From Pseudomonadota bacterium (lineage in GTDB: Bacteria > Myxococcota_A > Polyangia > Polyangiales > Sandaracinaceae): DNA of 14,641 bases. Below are positions 5,851-12,082 of this stretch, one piece after another. The notes under the pieces were generated by a model that made no database searches, had not been told where the DNA came from, and saw only the letters and a program-made list of their open reading frames with translations. The stretch is from the NCBI GenBank assembly GCA_023427125.1, contig JAEZBP010000177.1, positions 1-14,641 on the forward strand. The letters are read 5' to 3'. How positions within the stretch are numbered: the stretch's first letter is position 1; the number at the start of each line of letters is the position of its first letter. A program made the position numbers and the translations under genes.

Positions 5851-7605
5851 CTACCGACACCCCAGCAACGCGTACCCGTCAGACTGCGTGGTGCACGGGA
5901 AGCCCGGCTGGCAGCCGCCTGTATGCGGTACGCTCGTACCGCAAGCGCTCGAAGGCTGCGACGTCGAAGGGCCCCGCTGGCCGCGGCACATTAAGGTACC
6001 GCTCGGCACACACGACGAACCGATGGGGGCCGTCGTCACTCCGCCGCTGCAGTCGTAATCCCACTGGAGAGCGGCATTGCAGAGGCACGGGAAGCCGCCG
6101 GGACCACCGCAGCCTATAGTCTGCATGCACGCTTTCCCCCCTCCAACGACGATGCTGTCACAAGGCTCCGCCCCGGCGCAGTGCCCCTGGGTCTGATAAC
6201 CGGCCTCCGGATGGATCAGATGTGCCCTCGCGCCGGTCTCGTCGCAGTCGCCGGCTCGGGTTACCCACCCCGCCGGGCAGGTGCAGGCTGGATCGTTTGC
6301 CCCCGAACCATACGTGTCACCGTCGAGGTCTCGATAGCAATCGATCTCATTGGTGCCCGCCTCATCTACCCTGCCGTCGCAGTCGTTGTCGATACCATCG
6401 CAGGGGAACAGGGCCTCCGTGTTCGATGGGCGCGCCGCCGTCGTGCCGTCGTTGCAGTCACCGGCGCGGTTGCTGTAGCCGGCCGGGCAGAACCCGAGGT
6501 CCCCGCGGGTCTCGTCGCGGCACTGGCTGCTCAGGCTCCCGGTGCCGTAGGTGTCCGAGTCGCCGTCGGCGTAGCACATGACGCGGAGCCCCTCGTCCGC
6601 CGTCCCGTCGCAGTCGTCGTCCAAGCCGTTGCAGACCTCCGTCACCGGGCCTTGGCTGCCATCGCAGGCTGCCCACGTCCCGCCGACGCAGGTCTGCGTG
6701 CCCATCGTGCACTCTCCGATGTCGATCCCGCAGGGCTGAGTCGCTCCGTTCGTGCACGCGCAATCCGGATCGATCATCCCGTCGCAGTCGTCGTCCCGCC
6801 CGTTGCACACCTCTACGGCGGCCGGGTTCACAGTCGGGGCGTACGCGTTGCCCGTCTCGCCATCGTCGCAGTCTCCGCCGACCAGCGCGTAGCCCGTCGG
6901 GCGGCTGCACGCCATCATGGTCTCCGCCGTCCGGCCGTAATTGTCGCCGTCGACGTCGCGGTAGAACGTCTCGAGCACGCCCTCGTCGATCATCCCATCG
7001 CAGTCGTCGTCGACGCCGTTGCACGACTCGGGCGCGGCGGGGTGCACGGTGTTGCGGGTGTCGTCGCAGTCGGTGCCTCGGTTCTCCGTGCCGTCGGGGC
7101 GCACGTTCCAGCAGGCGTCGTCGACGTGGCCGTCCCCGTCCGCGTCCGGGTTGCCGCTGATCGTCGCGGGGTTGCAGTCCTCGTCGTGGCCCGTCGCGTC
7201 GCAGACCTCGAAGTTGCCGGGGTAGCGGTTGGGGTCGTCGTCGTCGCAGTCGTCGCCCGCGCCGCAGCCGATCCGATCGTGGCCGTCGTTGTCGGCGTCC
7301 GGCTCCGCGCAGTCGTCGGGCACGCAGCTGTCCTCCCCCTCGTCGCAGGTCTCGCCCGCAGCGCAAGGCGCGGTCCCCGCGACGCAGCCGTCCGGTCCCG
7401 CGCCGGCCGCGCCGGGCTCGCATCGCTCGGTTCCATTGCAGTGTTGGCCGTCGTCGCAGTCGCCCGGGGCGCTGCAGACCGTCACCGGGCCCCCATCGAC
7501 GCCGACCTGCCCATCCAGGCGCTCGCCCCCGTCGCTCCCGGTCTCGGGGCCTCCGCACGCACACGCGAGAAACGCCGCCAACACCGCTCTTCCAAGCTGC
7601 CTCAT
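5851..7605 (-). CDS. MopE-like putative metal-binding repeat lipoprotein (584 aa)
   Basis: Secreted protein with a short signal peptide (MRQLGRAVLAAFLACACGG, lipid Cys at 15 or 17) and a Gly/Asp linker. Four near-perfect CNGxDDDCDG motifs occur at 195-204, 267-276, 325-334 and 402-411 (the last is CDGIDNDCDG). They alternate with GDCDD-type motifs (about 118-122, 178-182, 244-248, 382-386, 452-455) and DxDGDxYG motifs (218-224, 427-433). This is the repeat known as the putative metal-binding or MopE-type motif, common in Myxococcota surface proteins. The Asp clusters suggest Ca2+ or other divalent binding and the Cys pairs disulfides; this is inference from the family. Residues 470-584 form a different Cys-rich tail. 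I chose ATG 7605 because GAGGAGG lies just before it and the signal peptide begins there; the frame stays open to 7749 but that part overlaps the promoter. Function is unknown. Confidence 0.88.
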   Translation of the reverse strand: MRQLGRAVLAAFLACACGGPETGSDGGERLDGQVGVDGGPVTVCSAPGDCDDGQHCNGTERCEPGAAGAGPDGCVAGTAPCAAGETCDEGEDSCVPDDCAEPDADNDGHDRIGCGAGDDCDDDDPNRYPGNFEVCDATGHDEDCNPATISGNPDADGDGHVDDACWNVRPDGTENRGTDCDDTRNTVHPAAPESCNGVDDDCDGMIDEGVLETFYRDVDGDNYGRTAETMMACSRPTGYALVGGDCDDGETGNAYAPTVNPAAVEVCNGRDDDCDGMIDPDCACTNGATQPCGIDIGECTMGTQTCVGGTWAACDGSQGPVTEVCNGLDDDCDGTADEGLRVMCYADGDSDTYGTGSLSSQCRDETRGDLGFCPAGYSNRAGDCNDGTTAARPSNTEALFPCDGIDNDCDGRVDEAGTNEIDCYRDLDGDTYGSGANDPACTCPAGWVTRAGDCDETGARAHLIHPEAGYQTQGHCAGAEPCDSIVVGGGKACMQTIGCGGPGGFPCLCNAALQWDYDCSGGVTTAPIGSSCVPSGTLMCRGQRGPSTSQPSSACGTSVPHTGGCQPGFPCTTQSDGYALLGCR

Positions 7606-7678
7606 GATTCCTCCTCGACGGCCGTCCGATCGACCGTCGCCCCCCCTCATCGGCCAGCCCGAGAAAGAGTTGCGCGCG

Positions 7679-7707
7679 ACGTTACCGGATGGTCCACCCG
7701 GTCGCAA
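7679..7707 (-). promoter_or_regulatory. Promoter of the MopE-like lipoprotein gene
   Basis: On the minus strand TTGCGA (7707-7702), a 17-base spacer, and TAACGT (7684-7679) lie 73 bases before the ATG at 7605. The CCGGTAACGTCGCGCG block matches 14 of 16 bases of the promoter before the downstream lipoprotein gene, at the same spacing. Confidence 0.55.
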
Positions 7708-7723
7708 CGCAAGACCTATTGAC

Positions 7724-7739
7724 GGAGCCCCGCGGCTCC
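7724..7739 (-). terminator. Hairpin after the PilB-N-like gene
   Basis: GGAGCC (7724-7729), four-base loop, GGCTCC (7734-7739) lies just 9 bases after the stop codon at 7749 on the minus strand and before the promoter of the next gene. Position supports a terminator, but no T-run follows. Confidence 0.45.
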
Positions 7740-7748
7740 CCCCTAGCA

Positions 7749-8399
7749 CTACTCGCGCCGGCCCGAGAGCAGCCGCTTCAGGGCCTCGGTGTACTCGGCG
7801 CGCGTCAGGACCCCGCGCTCGACGAGCGCGAGGAGCAGCGCCTCGTGCCGCTGCTCGATCGTCGCCTCCTCCTCGAGCCGGTGGAGGGGCGCGGTGTCCT
7901 TGGCGAGCTCCATCGGCGAGAGCGCCTGCACCTTGCGGGTGATCTCCGGCGCCATGTCCCGCACGACCCGCGTGGTGCGCCCGGCGTAGGCGCGCTCGAT
8001 CGCCTGGCGCAGCCCCGTCAGCGTGCCGACCAGCGCCTGGACCGGGAGACCGCTCGCGTTCTCCACCGCGCGCACCGCGTCGCCGTCGAGCGGGTTCGCG
8101 AACACGCAGCGGACCTTCCCACCCCCGGTGGCCACCGGCAGCAAGAGCAGCTCCCGCGCGACGGTGCCCGAGACGACGTGCGGCGCCTCGGCGTCGATCG
8201 TCCCGCTGTCGAGATCGACCACGACCGAGCCGCAGACCCGCGCAAGGAGCTCGGCCAGGAGATCCTCGCTGACGATCCCCTCGTCGACGAGCGCCGCCGC
8301 CGGGTGCCGCCCGTCGCGCTCGGCGAGCTCGAGCACGGAGCGGATCTGCTCTCGCGCCGCCGCGACCCCCTCCTGCACGAGCAGCTCCTCGAGATCCAT
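7749..8399 (-). CDS. Stand-alone GspE/PilB N-terminal (MshEN-like) domain protein
   Basis: A 216-aa soluble protein. Residues about 30-145 have the pattern of the N-terminal domain of type II secretion/type IV pilus ATPases (GspE, PilB, MshE): a helical LAERDGRHPAAALVDEGIVSEDLLAELLARV segment, SVVVDLDSGTI, LLLLPVATGGGKVRCVFANPLDGDAVRAVENASGLPVQALVGTLTGLRQAIERAY. The ATPase core with Walker A/B is absent, so this is a domain-only protein, perhaps a nucleotide or cyclic-di-GMP binding adaptor as some MshEN domains are; that role is inference. The C-terminal 60 residues are helical and charged (RHEALLLALVERGVLTRAEYTEALKRLL). I chose ATG 8399 because the open frame continues upstream through the tRNA gene, which cannot be coding; an in-frame GTG lies six codons upstream and no clear ribosome binding site decides between them. 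Confidence 0.7.
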   Translation of the reverse strand: MDLEELLVQEGVAAAREQIRSVLELAERDGRHPAAALVDEGIVSEDLLAELLARVCGSVVVDLDSGTIDAEAPHVVSGTVARELLLLPVATGGGKVRCVFANPLDGDAVRAVENASGLPVQALVGTLTGLRQAIERAYAGRTTRVVRDMAPEITRKVQALSPMELAKDTAPLHRLEEEATIEQRHEALLLALVERGVLTRAEYTEALKRLLSGRRE

Positions 8400-8418
8400 C
8401 GCCGACGCACCATACACG

Positions 8419-8447
8419 AACGCCCCCCGCGAGGCGCGAGGGGCGTT
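8419..8447 (-). terminator. Hairpin after tRNA-Arg
   Basis: AACGCCCC (8419-8426) pairs with GGGGCGTT (8440-8447); the inner bases can extend the stem. It lies 28 bases beyond the tRNA 3' end on the minus strand and 20 bases before the ATG of the next gene, suiting tRNA termination or processing. Confidence 0.5.
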
Positions 8448-8475
8448 GAGGCTTGAAGCGAGGAGGCTCGAGGAG

Positions 8476-8549
8476 CGGACCCTGCAGGATTCGAACCTGC
8501 GACCTTCGGCTCCGGAGGCCGACGCTCTATCCAGCTGAGCTAAGAGTCC
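8476..8549 (-). tRNA. tRNA-Arg (anticodon CCG)
   Basis: A 74-base cloverleaf on the minus strand. The acceptor stem GGACTCT/AGGGTCC has one G-T pair. The D arm is GCTCAGCTGGATAGAGC, the anticodon stem TCGGC/GCCGA encloses the loop CTCCGGA with anticodon CCG, and the T arm is GCAGGTTCGAATCCTGC. The discriminator base is G and CCA is not encoded. It decodes CGG, a common arginine codon at this GC content. It stands alone, upstream of the PilB-N-like gene, with the 41-bp repeat array behind it. Confidence 0.95.
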
Positions 8550-8562
8550 GTTCGGGCCTGGG

Positions 8563-8591
8563 CCTCTACCGCACCCGCTCGCCCCACGCAA
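8563..8591 (-). promoter_or_regulatory. Promoter of tRNA-Arg
   Basis: On the minus strand TTGCGT (8591-8586), a 17-base spacer and TAGAGG (8568-8563) lie 13 bases before the tRNA 5' end, the expected arrangement for a short 5' leader. Confidence 0.5.
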
Positions 8592-8614
8592 GCGCTCTCG
8601 AAGCACCTTCCAAG

Positions 8615-8884
8615 CTGACCGCGCCGTCAAAGAGGCCCTCGCCAACGCTCCCCTCTCTGACCGGCTCGTCAAAAAGGCCCTCCCAGACGCTCCCCTCCTG
8701 ACCCGCTCGTCAAAAGGGCCCCGACGACGCCCCCTTTCTGACGCGCTCGTCAAAAAGGCCCTCCCAAACCCTCCCTTTCTGACGCGCTCGTCAAAAAGGC
8801 CCCCGACGACGCCCCCTCTCTGACTCGCTCGTCAAAAAGGGCTCCATCGGCGCGCCCCTTCTGACCCGCTCGTCAAGAAGACGG
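8615..8884. repeat. Array of seven ~41-bp repeats, each with a TGAC...GTCA dyad
   Basis: CTGAC begins at 8615, 8657, 8698, 8738, 8779, 8820 and 8861, giving spacings of 42, 41, 40, 41, 41 and 41 bases. Each unit starts CTGAC-N5-CGTCA followed by an A-run and usually GGCCC; in the commonest form the core is TGACGCGCTCGTCA, with 5-bp inverted arms around four bases. The remaining ~17 bases come in two kinds: CTCCCARACSCTCCC (units 2 and 4) and CCCGACGACGCCCCC (units 3 and 5). The unit is not a multiple of three and no gene is open through it, so it is noncoding. It fills most of the 8550-8949 gap; I see no gene there. Confidence 0.9.
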
Positions 8885-8912
8885 GTCGGGCGCGAGCCAC
8901 CGTATCAAGCGT

Positions 8913-8927
8913 GGTCCAAAGAGGACC
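8913..8927 (-). terminator. Short hairpin after the 283-aa hypothetical gene
   Basis: GGTCC (8913-8917), loop AAAGA, GGACC (8923-8927) lies 22 bases past the stop codon at 8950 on the minus strand. The stem is only 5 bp and no T-run follows, so the call is weak. Confidence 0.3.
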
Positions 8928-8949
8928 GGCCTCGGCCACCGCCGACCGG

Positions 8950-9801
8950 TCAGCTCTCGCCGTCGTCGCCTTCCTCATCTCCTCCCAGCAGATCGGTGGC
9001 GGGCGGCACCTCGTCCTTCTTGCGACGGGGCGCCGCGCGGACGCTGTAGAGCGTGGGATAGAGGCGCTCGGGATCCTCGCGCCGGAACATCGCGTGCGCG
9101 AAGGGTCGGATGTCGGCGTAGAGCGAATCAACGACGCCGTACGCGCGGTTGTGCGCGTCGTCCCAGGCCGATTCGCTCTGCTCGCCGAGCAGCCGCACCA
9201 TCGTGCCCGCGACGCGGCGCGCATCGCGCGCGTCGGTCGGGCGGTAGCGCTTCTTGTCCTCGCGCAGCTCCGCCTCGTTCTCCTCGTAGAGAGCGGCGAA
9301 CTGACCGAGGTCGATGGCGAGGTCGAAGTAGCCGCTCCCCGACGCGAGGTGGGCGATCTTGGCGGCCAGGTCCTCTCGATCGCCGAGGTGATACTCGGTC
9401 ACCTTGAGCATCCGCGCCCTGAGCCCCACCCCCTCCTCGACGAGCGCCGCCGGCAGCATCGCCTCGGAGGTGGTCGCGGCGTGGGTGCCGCGCTCCACCG
9501 CGGCGTACCAGAGCGCCCAGCCCGCCGATCCGAGACGGTCCACCGTCTCGGCGGGCAGCTCCTTCTCGATGTTGCGGAACCGCGATCGCACCGCCGGGTC
9601 CGCGTTGTGCTGGGCGATGCCGATGACGAGCACCGCGACGCGAGTGGTGTCGAGCCTCGGCGCCGGCGGAACATTCGCTCCGAGCGCGGCGCGCAGCGGC
9701 GCGAGCTCCGCGAAGGACTGACGGCCGAGCGTCTCGTCGTACATGATCTCACCGACCGCGGCGCGGACGGGCTTGGGGGTCTTCTTCTTCTTCGTCGCCA
9801 T
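8950..9801 (-). CDS. Hypothetical protein (283 aa), soluble, unrecognised family
   Basis: I do not recognise this protein. It starts MATKKKKTPKPVRAAVGEIMYDETLGRQSFAELAPLRAALG: a Lys-rich tail, then a mostly helical, charged body with no signal peptide, membrane segment or Walker motif. Notable stretches are TRVAVLVIGIAQHNADPAVRSRFRNIEKELP, LGDREDLAAKIAHLASGSGYFDLAIDLGQFAALYEEN, and RYRPTDARDARRVAGTMVRLLGE. It ends in an acidic, low-complexity tail (LLGGDEEGDDGES), giving opposite charges at the two ends. Third-position GC usage and the lack of stops support real coding. ATG 9801 is chosen because it begins the Lys-rich start; the ribosome binding site is poor (GAGACGG about nine bases upstream). 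It is divergent from the first Uma2 gene across a 148-base gap. Confidence 0.75.
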   Translation of the reverse strand: MATKKKKTPKPVRAAVGEIMYDETLGRQSFAELAPLRAALGANVPPAPRLDTTRVAVLVIGIAQHNADPAVRSRFRNIEKELPAETVDRLGSAGWALWYAAVERGTHAATTSEAMLPAALVEEGVGLRARMLKVTEYHLGDREDLAAKIAHLASGSGYFDLAIDLGQFAALYEENEAELREDKKRYRPTDARDARRVAGTMVRLLGEQSESAWDDAHNRAYGVVDSLYADIRPFAHAMFRREDPERLYPTLYSVRAAPRRKKDEVPPATDLLGGDEEGDDGES

Positions 9802-9853
9802 GAGGAGAACCGTCTCATGGGGCCGAGGACATCGTCAACAGGCTCAAACAAGA

Positions 9854-9859
9854 ATTATC
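9854..9859 (-). promoter_or_regulatory. Possible -10 box for the 283-aa hypothetical gene
   Basis: GATAAT on the minus strand lies in the only AT-rich island of the gap (about 9845-9860), 52 bases before the ATG at 9801. No good -35 is visible at 16-18 bases. Confidence 0.3.
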
Positions 9860-9936
9860 GGTGTCCCTGAATGGTGACGCTGGCGGTGGCTCCCGCGGGA
9901 GAGCGTACCGCCCTCGCGGCCCGCTCGCGGCCGCGG

Positions 9937-9942
9937 TAGCCT
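9937..9942 (+). promoter_or_regulatory. -10 box placed for leaderless transcription of Uma2 copy 1
   Basis: TAGCCT ends seven bases before the ATG at 9950, so transcription would start at or next to the start codon. No ribosome binding site of normal spacing exists between them. The same arrangement recurs before the next two genes. Confidence 0.4.
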
Positions 9943-9949
9943 ACAGGTC

Positions 9950-10525
9950 ATGGGAGCCGCCGCGGGACACGAGCAGGTCAGCGAAGACGAGTACCTCGCG
10001 ATGGAGCGCGCATCCGAGACGAAGCACGAGCTCTGGGAGGGCGAGGTCTTCGCGATGGCGGGGGCGAGCTTCGAGCACAACCTGGTGGTCGGGAACCTCG
10101 TCCGCGCGCTCGGCAACGCCCTCCGCGGTCGTGGCTGCGTCGCGCTGCCCTCCGACATGAAGGTGCGCGCGCCCACCCGCTCCGGCTTCGTCTACCCGGA
10201 CGTCACGGTCTTCTGCGGCCCGCCGCAGTTCTACGACGAGAAGCGTGACGTCCTGCTCAACCCGACGCTCATCGTCGAGGTCGTCTCCGAGAGCACCGAG
10301 GGCTTCGACCGCGGCGCCAAGTTCGCGGGCTACCGCGCGCTGCCGTCCTTTCGGGAGTACGTGCTGGTCACGCCCACCGAGCGGCTCGTCGAGCGCTTCC
10401 TCCGCATCGACGACGATCGCTGGGAGCTCACCGTTCACCGCGACGGGCTGCTCACCCTTCCTTCGCTCGACGTCTCCCTCGAGGTCGCCGAGGTCTACCT
10501 GAACGTGCCGCTCGAGCCGGGCTGA
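9950..10525 (+). CDS. Uma2-family putative restriction-like endonuclease, copy 1
   Basis: A 191-aa cytoplasmic protein of the Uma2 (DUF820) family, a PD-(D/E)XK nuclease fold that is abundant in cyanobacteria and myxobacteria and whose biological role is unsettled. The full candidate active site is visible: E27 in KHELWEGE, D84 in VYPDVTVFCG, E110 in LIVEVVSEST, and K124 in FDRGAKFAGYR, followed by the family motif LPSFREYVLV (131-140). Other signatures are SEDEYLAMERASETKHELWEGEVFAMAGAS and HNLVVGNL. Length is normal. ATG 9950 matches the family start; transcription may be leaderless. It precedes the A-type Fe-S carrier gene by 31 bases in the same direction. No toxin, methylase or transposon partner is adjacent, so a restriction system is not indicated. 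Confidence 0.9.
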   Translation: MGAAAGHEQVSEDEYLAMERASETKHELWEGEVFAMAGASFEHNLVVGNLVRALGNALRGRGCVALPSDMKVRAPTRSGFVYPDVTVFCGPPQFYDEKRDVLLNPTLIVEVVSESTEGFDRGAKFAGYRALPSFREYVLVTPTERLVERFLRIDDDRWELTVHRDGLLTLPSLDVSLEVAEVYLNVPLEPG

Positions 10526-10550
10526 CGCGCGCGGCGGCAGGCACTATGGT
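10522..10550 (+). promoter_or_regulatory. Promoter of the A-type Fe-S carrier gene, leaderless type
   Basis: CTGACG (10522-10527), a 17-base spacer and TATGGT (10545-10550) end six bases before the ATG at 10557. The -35 overlaps the stop codon of the upstream Uma2 gene. With so short a distance the transcript would begin at the start codon. Confidence 0.5.
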
Positions 10551-10556
10551 TCCGGC

Positions 10557-10916
10557 ATGTCCGAGCTTCTCGAGCCGCAAGAGCAGGCCCCCATCACCGT
10601 CAGCGCCCGCGCGATCGAGATGGGCAAGCAGAAGCTCGCCGAGGCGGGCCCGGGGAACGTGGGGATCCGCGTCGGGGTGAAGGGCGGGGGCTGCTCGGGG
10701 CTCAGCTACCACTTCGAGATGGCGAGCGCGGTGCGCGAGGGGCGCGATCTCGTGATGGTGCTCGACGGCTTCACGCTCCTCGTCGACAAGCGCTCCATCA
10801 AGTACCTCGAGGGCTCGACCCTCGACTGGAACGACGGCCTCGTCGAGTACGGCTTCCGCTGGAAGAACCCGAACTCGAAGAAGGACTGCGGCTGCGGCTC
10901 CTCGTTCTCGGTGTAG
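10557..10916 (+). CDS. A-type iron-sulfur carrier protein (HesB/IscA/SufA/ErpA family)
   Basis: A 119-aa cytoplasmic protein. A-type carriers accept Fe-S clusters from the SUF or ISC scaffold and pass them to apo-enzymes. All three cluster cysteines are present in the family pattern: C46 in KGGGCSGLSYHFE and C111/C113 in the C-terminal DCGCGSSFSV. The middle shows LVDKRSIKYLEGSTLDWND and the typical GFRWKNPNSKK. Length is standard with a short N-terminal extension (MSELLEPQEQ). It lies upstream of a plus-strand SUF operon, so it probably serves that system, but a Uma2 gene and a separate promoter stand between them. Whether it is the ortholog of sufA, iscA or erpA cannot be settled here, so I give no symbol. 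Confidence 0.94.
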   Translation: MSELLEPQEQAPITVSARAIEMGKQKLAEAGPGNVGIRVGVKGGGCSGLSYHFEMASAVREGRDLVMVLDGFTLLVDKRSIKYLEGSTLDWNDGLVEYGFRWKNPNSKKDCGCGSSFSV

Positions 10917-10922
10917 CGGTGC

Positions 10923-10928
10923 TACGCT
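10923..10928 (+). promoter_or_regulatory. -10 box placed for leaderless transcription of Uma2 copy 2
   Basis: TACGCT preceded by GC ends six bases before the ATG at 10935, only seven bases after the previous gene's stop codon. No clear -35 or ribosome binding site is seen. Confidence 0.35.
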
Positions 10929-10934
10929 GAGCGC

Positions 10935-11507
10935 ATGGAAGCACGCGAGCTGCGGCGGATGAGCTACGAGGAGTACCGCGCGCTCGAGGAGTCGAGCGAC
11001 GAGCTCTGGGAGTACGTGAGCGGGGAGGCATGGGCGATCAGCAGCGCTCGCCCCGAGCACAACCTCGTCGCACGCAACGCCCTGGTAGCGCTGACGGTCG
11101 CCCTCCGCGGCAAGAGGTGCGTGCCCTACCCCGAGCGGCAGAAGATCGCGACGCCAGCCGGCGGCTACCACTACGCCGACGCCAGCGTGATCTGCGGGCC
11201 GGCGACGCGGGACCACCGCGACGCGCACGCCATCACCAACCCCGTCGTCATCGTGGAGGTGCTCTCGCCGACCACGGCGGACTACGACCGAGGGGGCAAG
11301 TTCGCTCACTACCGCACGATCCCCTCGTTCCGCGAGTACGTGATCGTCGACGCCGACGGGCGGCGCGTCGAGCACCACCAGCGGCTCGAGACAGGGCAGT
11401 GGCTGATGACCGAGCTCGCGAGCGGCACGCTCGAGCTCACCTCGGTCGAGGTGGCGATCCCGCTCGCCGAGCTCTGGGTCGATCTCGATCCCGCCGCCGA
11501 CGCCTGA
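10935..11507 (+). CDS. Uma2-family putative restriction-like endonuclease, copy 2
   Basis: A 190-aa paralog of the Uma2 protein encoded 1 kb upstream, diverged but colinear. The candidate active site is kept: E23 in SSDELWEYVSGE, D82 in YHYADASVICG, E108 in VIVEVLSPTT, and K122 in YDRGGKFAHYR, followed by TIPSFREYVIV. Compared with copy 1 the YPDV motif is YADA and the region after the first glutamate has a short insertion, so the active site is slightly different but apparently intact. It starts 18 bases after the Fe-S carrier stop codon and is followed by the 114-base promoter region of the SUF operon. The two copies thus flank the Fe-S carrier gene. Function is unknown beyond the nuclease-like fold. 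Confidence 0.9.
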   Translation: MEARELRRMSYEEYRALEESSDELWEYVSGEAWAISSARPEHNLVARNALVALTVALRGKRCVPYPERQKIATPAGGYHYADASVICGPATRDHRDAHAITNPVVIVEVLSPTTADYDRGGKFAHYRTIPSFREYVIVDADGRRVEHHQRLETGQWLMTELASGTLELTSVEVAIPLAELWVDLDPAADA

Positions 11508-11554
11508 GCCTCGGGCAAGCTGGCCGCGGCGGGGCCACGAGCCTACGCTTCCGC

Positions 11555-11583
11555 TTGACGTGGCCGACGCACGGCTGCATAGA
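11555..11583 (+). promoter_or_regulatory. Promoter of the SUF regulator/operon
   Basis: TTGACG (11555-11560), a 17-base spacer and CATAGA (11578-11583) lie 38 bases before the regulator's ATG. The -35 matches five of six consensus bases; the -10 is weak, as expected where an iron-sulfur regulator controls access. Confidence 0.5.
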
Positions 11584-11598
11584 GGACCGCGCCGGTCC
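11584..11598. promoter_or_regulatory. Perfect inverted repeat, candidate operator of the Rrf2 SUF regulator
   Basis: GGACCG-CGC-CGGTCC: two 6-base arms with a 3-base centre, directly after the -10 and covering the expected transcription start. Rrf2-family dimers bind inverted repeats, so autoregulation by the adjacent gene product is plausible. The same element could form a short RNA hairpin in the leader. Confidence 0.45.
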
Positions 11599-11621
11599 GA
11601 TATGAAGAGAAGAGCCCGGAA

Positions 11622-12082
11622 ATGTTGAGGATCACCCGCATCGCCGACTATGGCGTGGTGCTCGCCACCCGCCTGGCCATGCTCCTCCCGGAGGACATGC
11701 GCTCGGTGCCGGAGCTCGCCCGCGAGACCGGCGTGCCGCAGCCGACGGTGAGCAAGATCCTCAAGCAGCTCGGGCGCGCCGGCATCCTCGAGAGCACCCG
11801 CGGGGCACGTGGGGGCTATCGCCTCGCTCGCCGCCCCGAGGACGTGACGGTCGCCGACGTGATCGCCGCCCTCGAGGGCCCGATCGGGATGACCGAGTGC
11901 GGCCACGGCGACGATCACGGCGACTGCGAGCTCTCGAGCCGCTGCGGCGTGCGCGGCAACTGGCAGCGCATCAACGAGGCGATCGCCGACGCCCTCGAAG
12001 CCATCACCCTCGCCGAGATGGCCGAGCCCAAGCCGGCCCTCGTCCGCATCGGGCGCCGCCGCGCGCTCACCCAAGAGGCCTC

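Noticed and set aside
4490..6058. 522-aa plus-strand frame
   Set aside because: Antisense to the two lipoprotein genes; composition is an Arg/Ala/Gly shadow with no recognisable motif and no ribosome binding site.
6181..7722. 513-aa plus-strand frame rich in Val/Ala/Arg
   Set aside because: Mirror of the Asp/Cys repeats of the MopE-like gene: GAC and GTC codons read as Val on the other strand. No independent coding evidence.
8400..8753. N-terminal extension of the PilB-N-like protein
   Set aside because: The frame passes straight through tRNA-Arg and part of the repeat array, so it cannot be the natural start.
8615..8884. CRISPR array
   Set aside because: Spacers are related to each other (A/B types) and about 17 bases long, and there are no cas genes; it is a tandem repeat, not a CRISPR.
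9950..11507. Restriction-modification or transposon cargo
   Set aside because: No methyltransferase, transposase, terminal repeats or composition shift is visible around the Uma2 genes.
10452..12074. 540-aa minus-strand frame
   Set aside because: Antisense to the Fe-S carrier, Uma2 copy 2 and Rrf2 regulator, all of which have clear family motifs on the plus strand.
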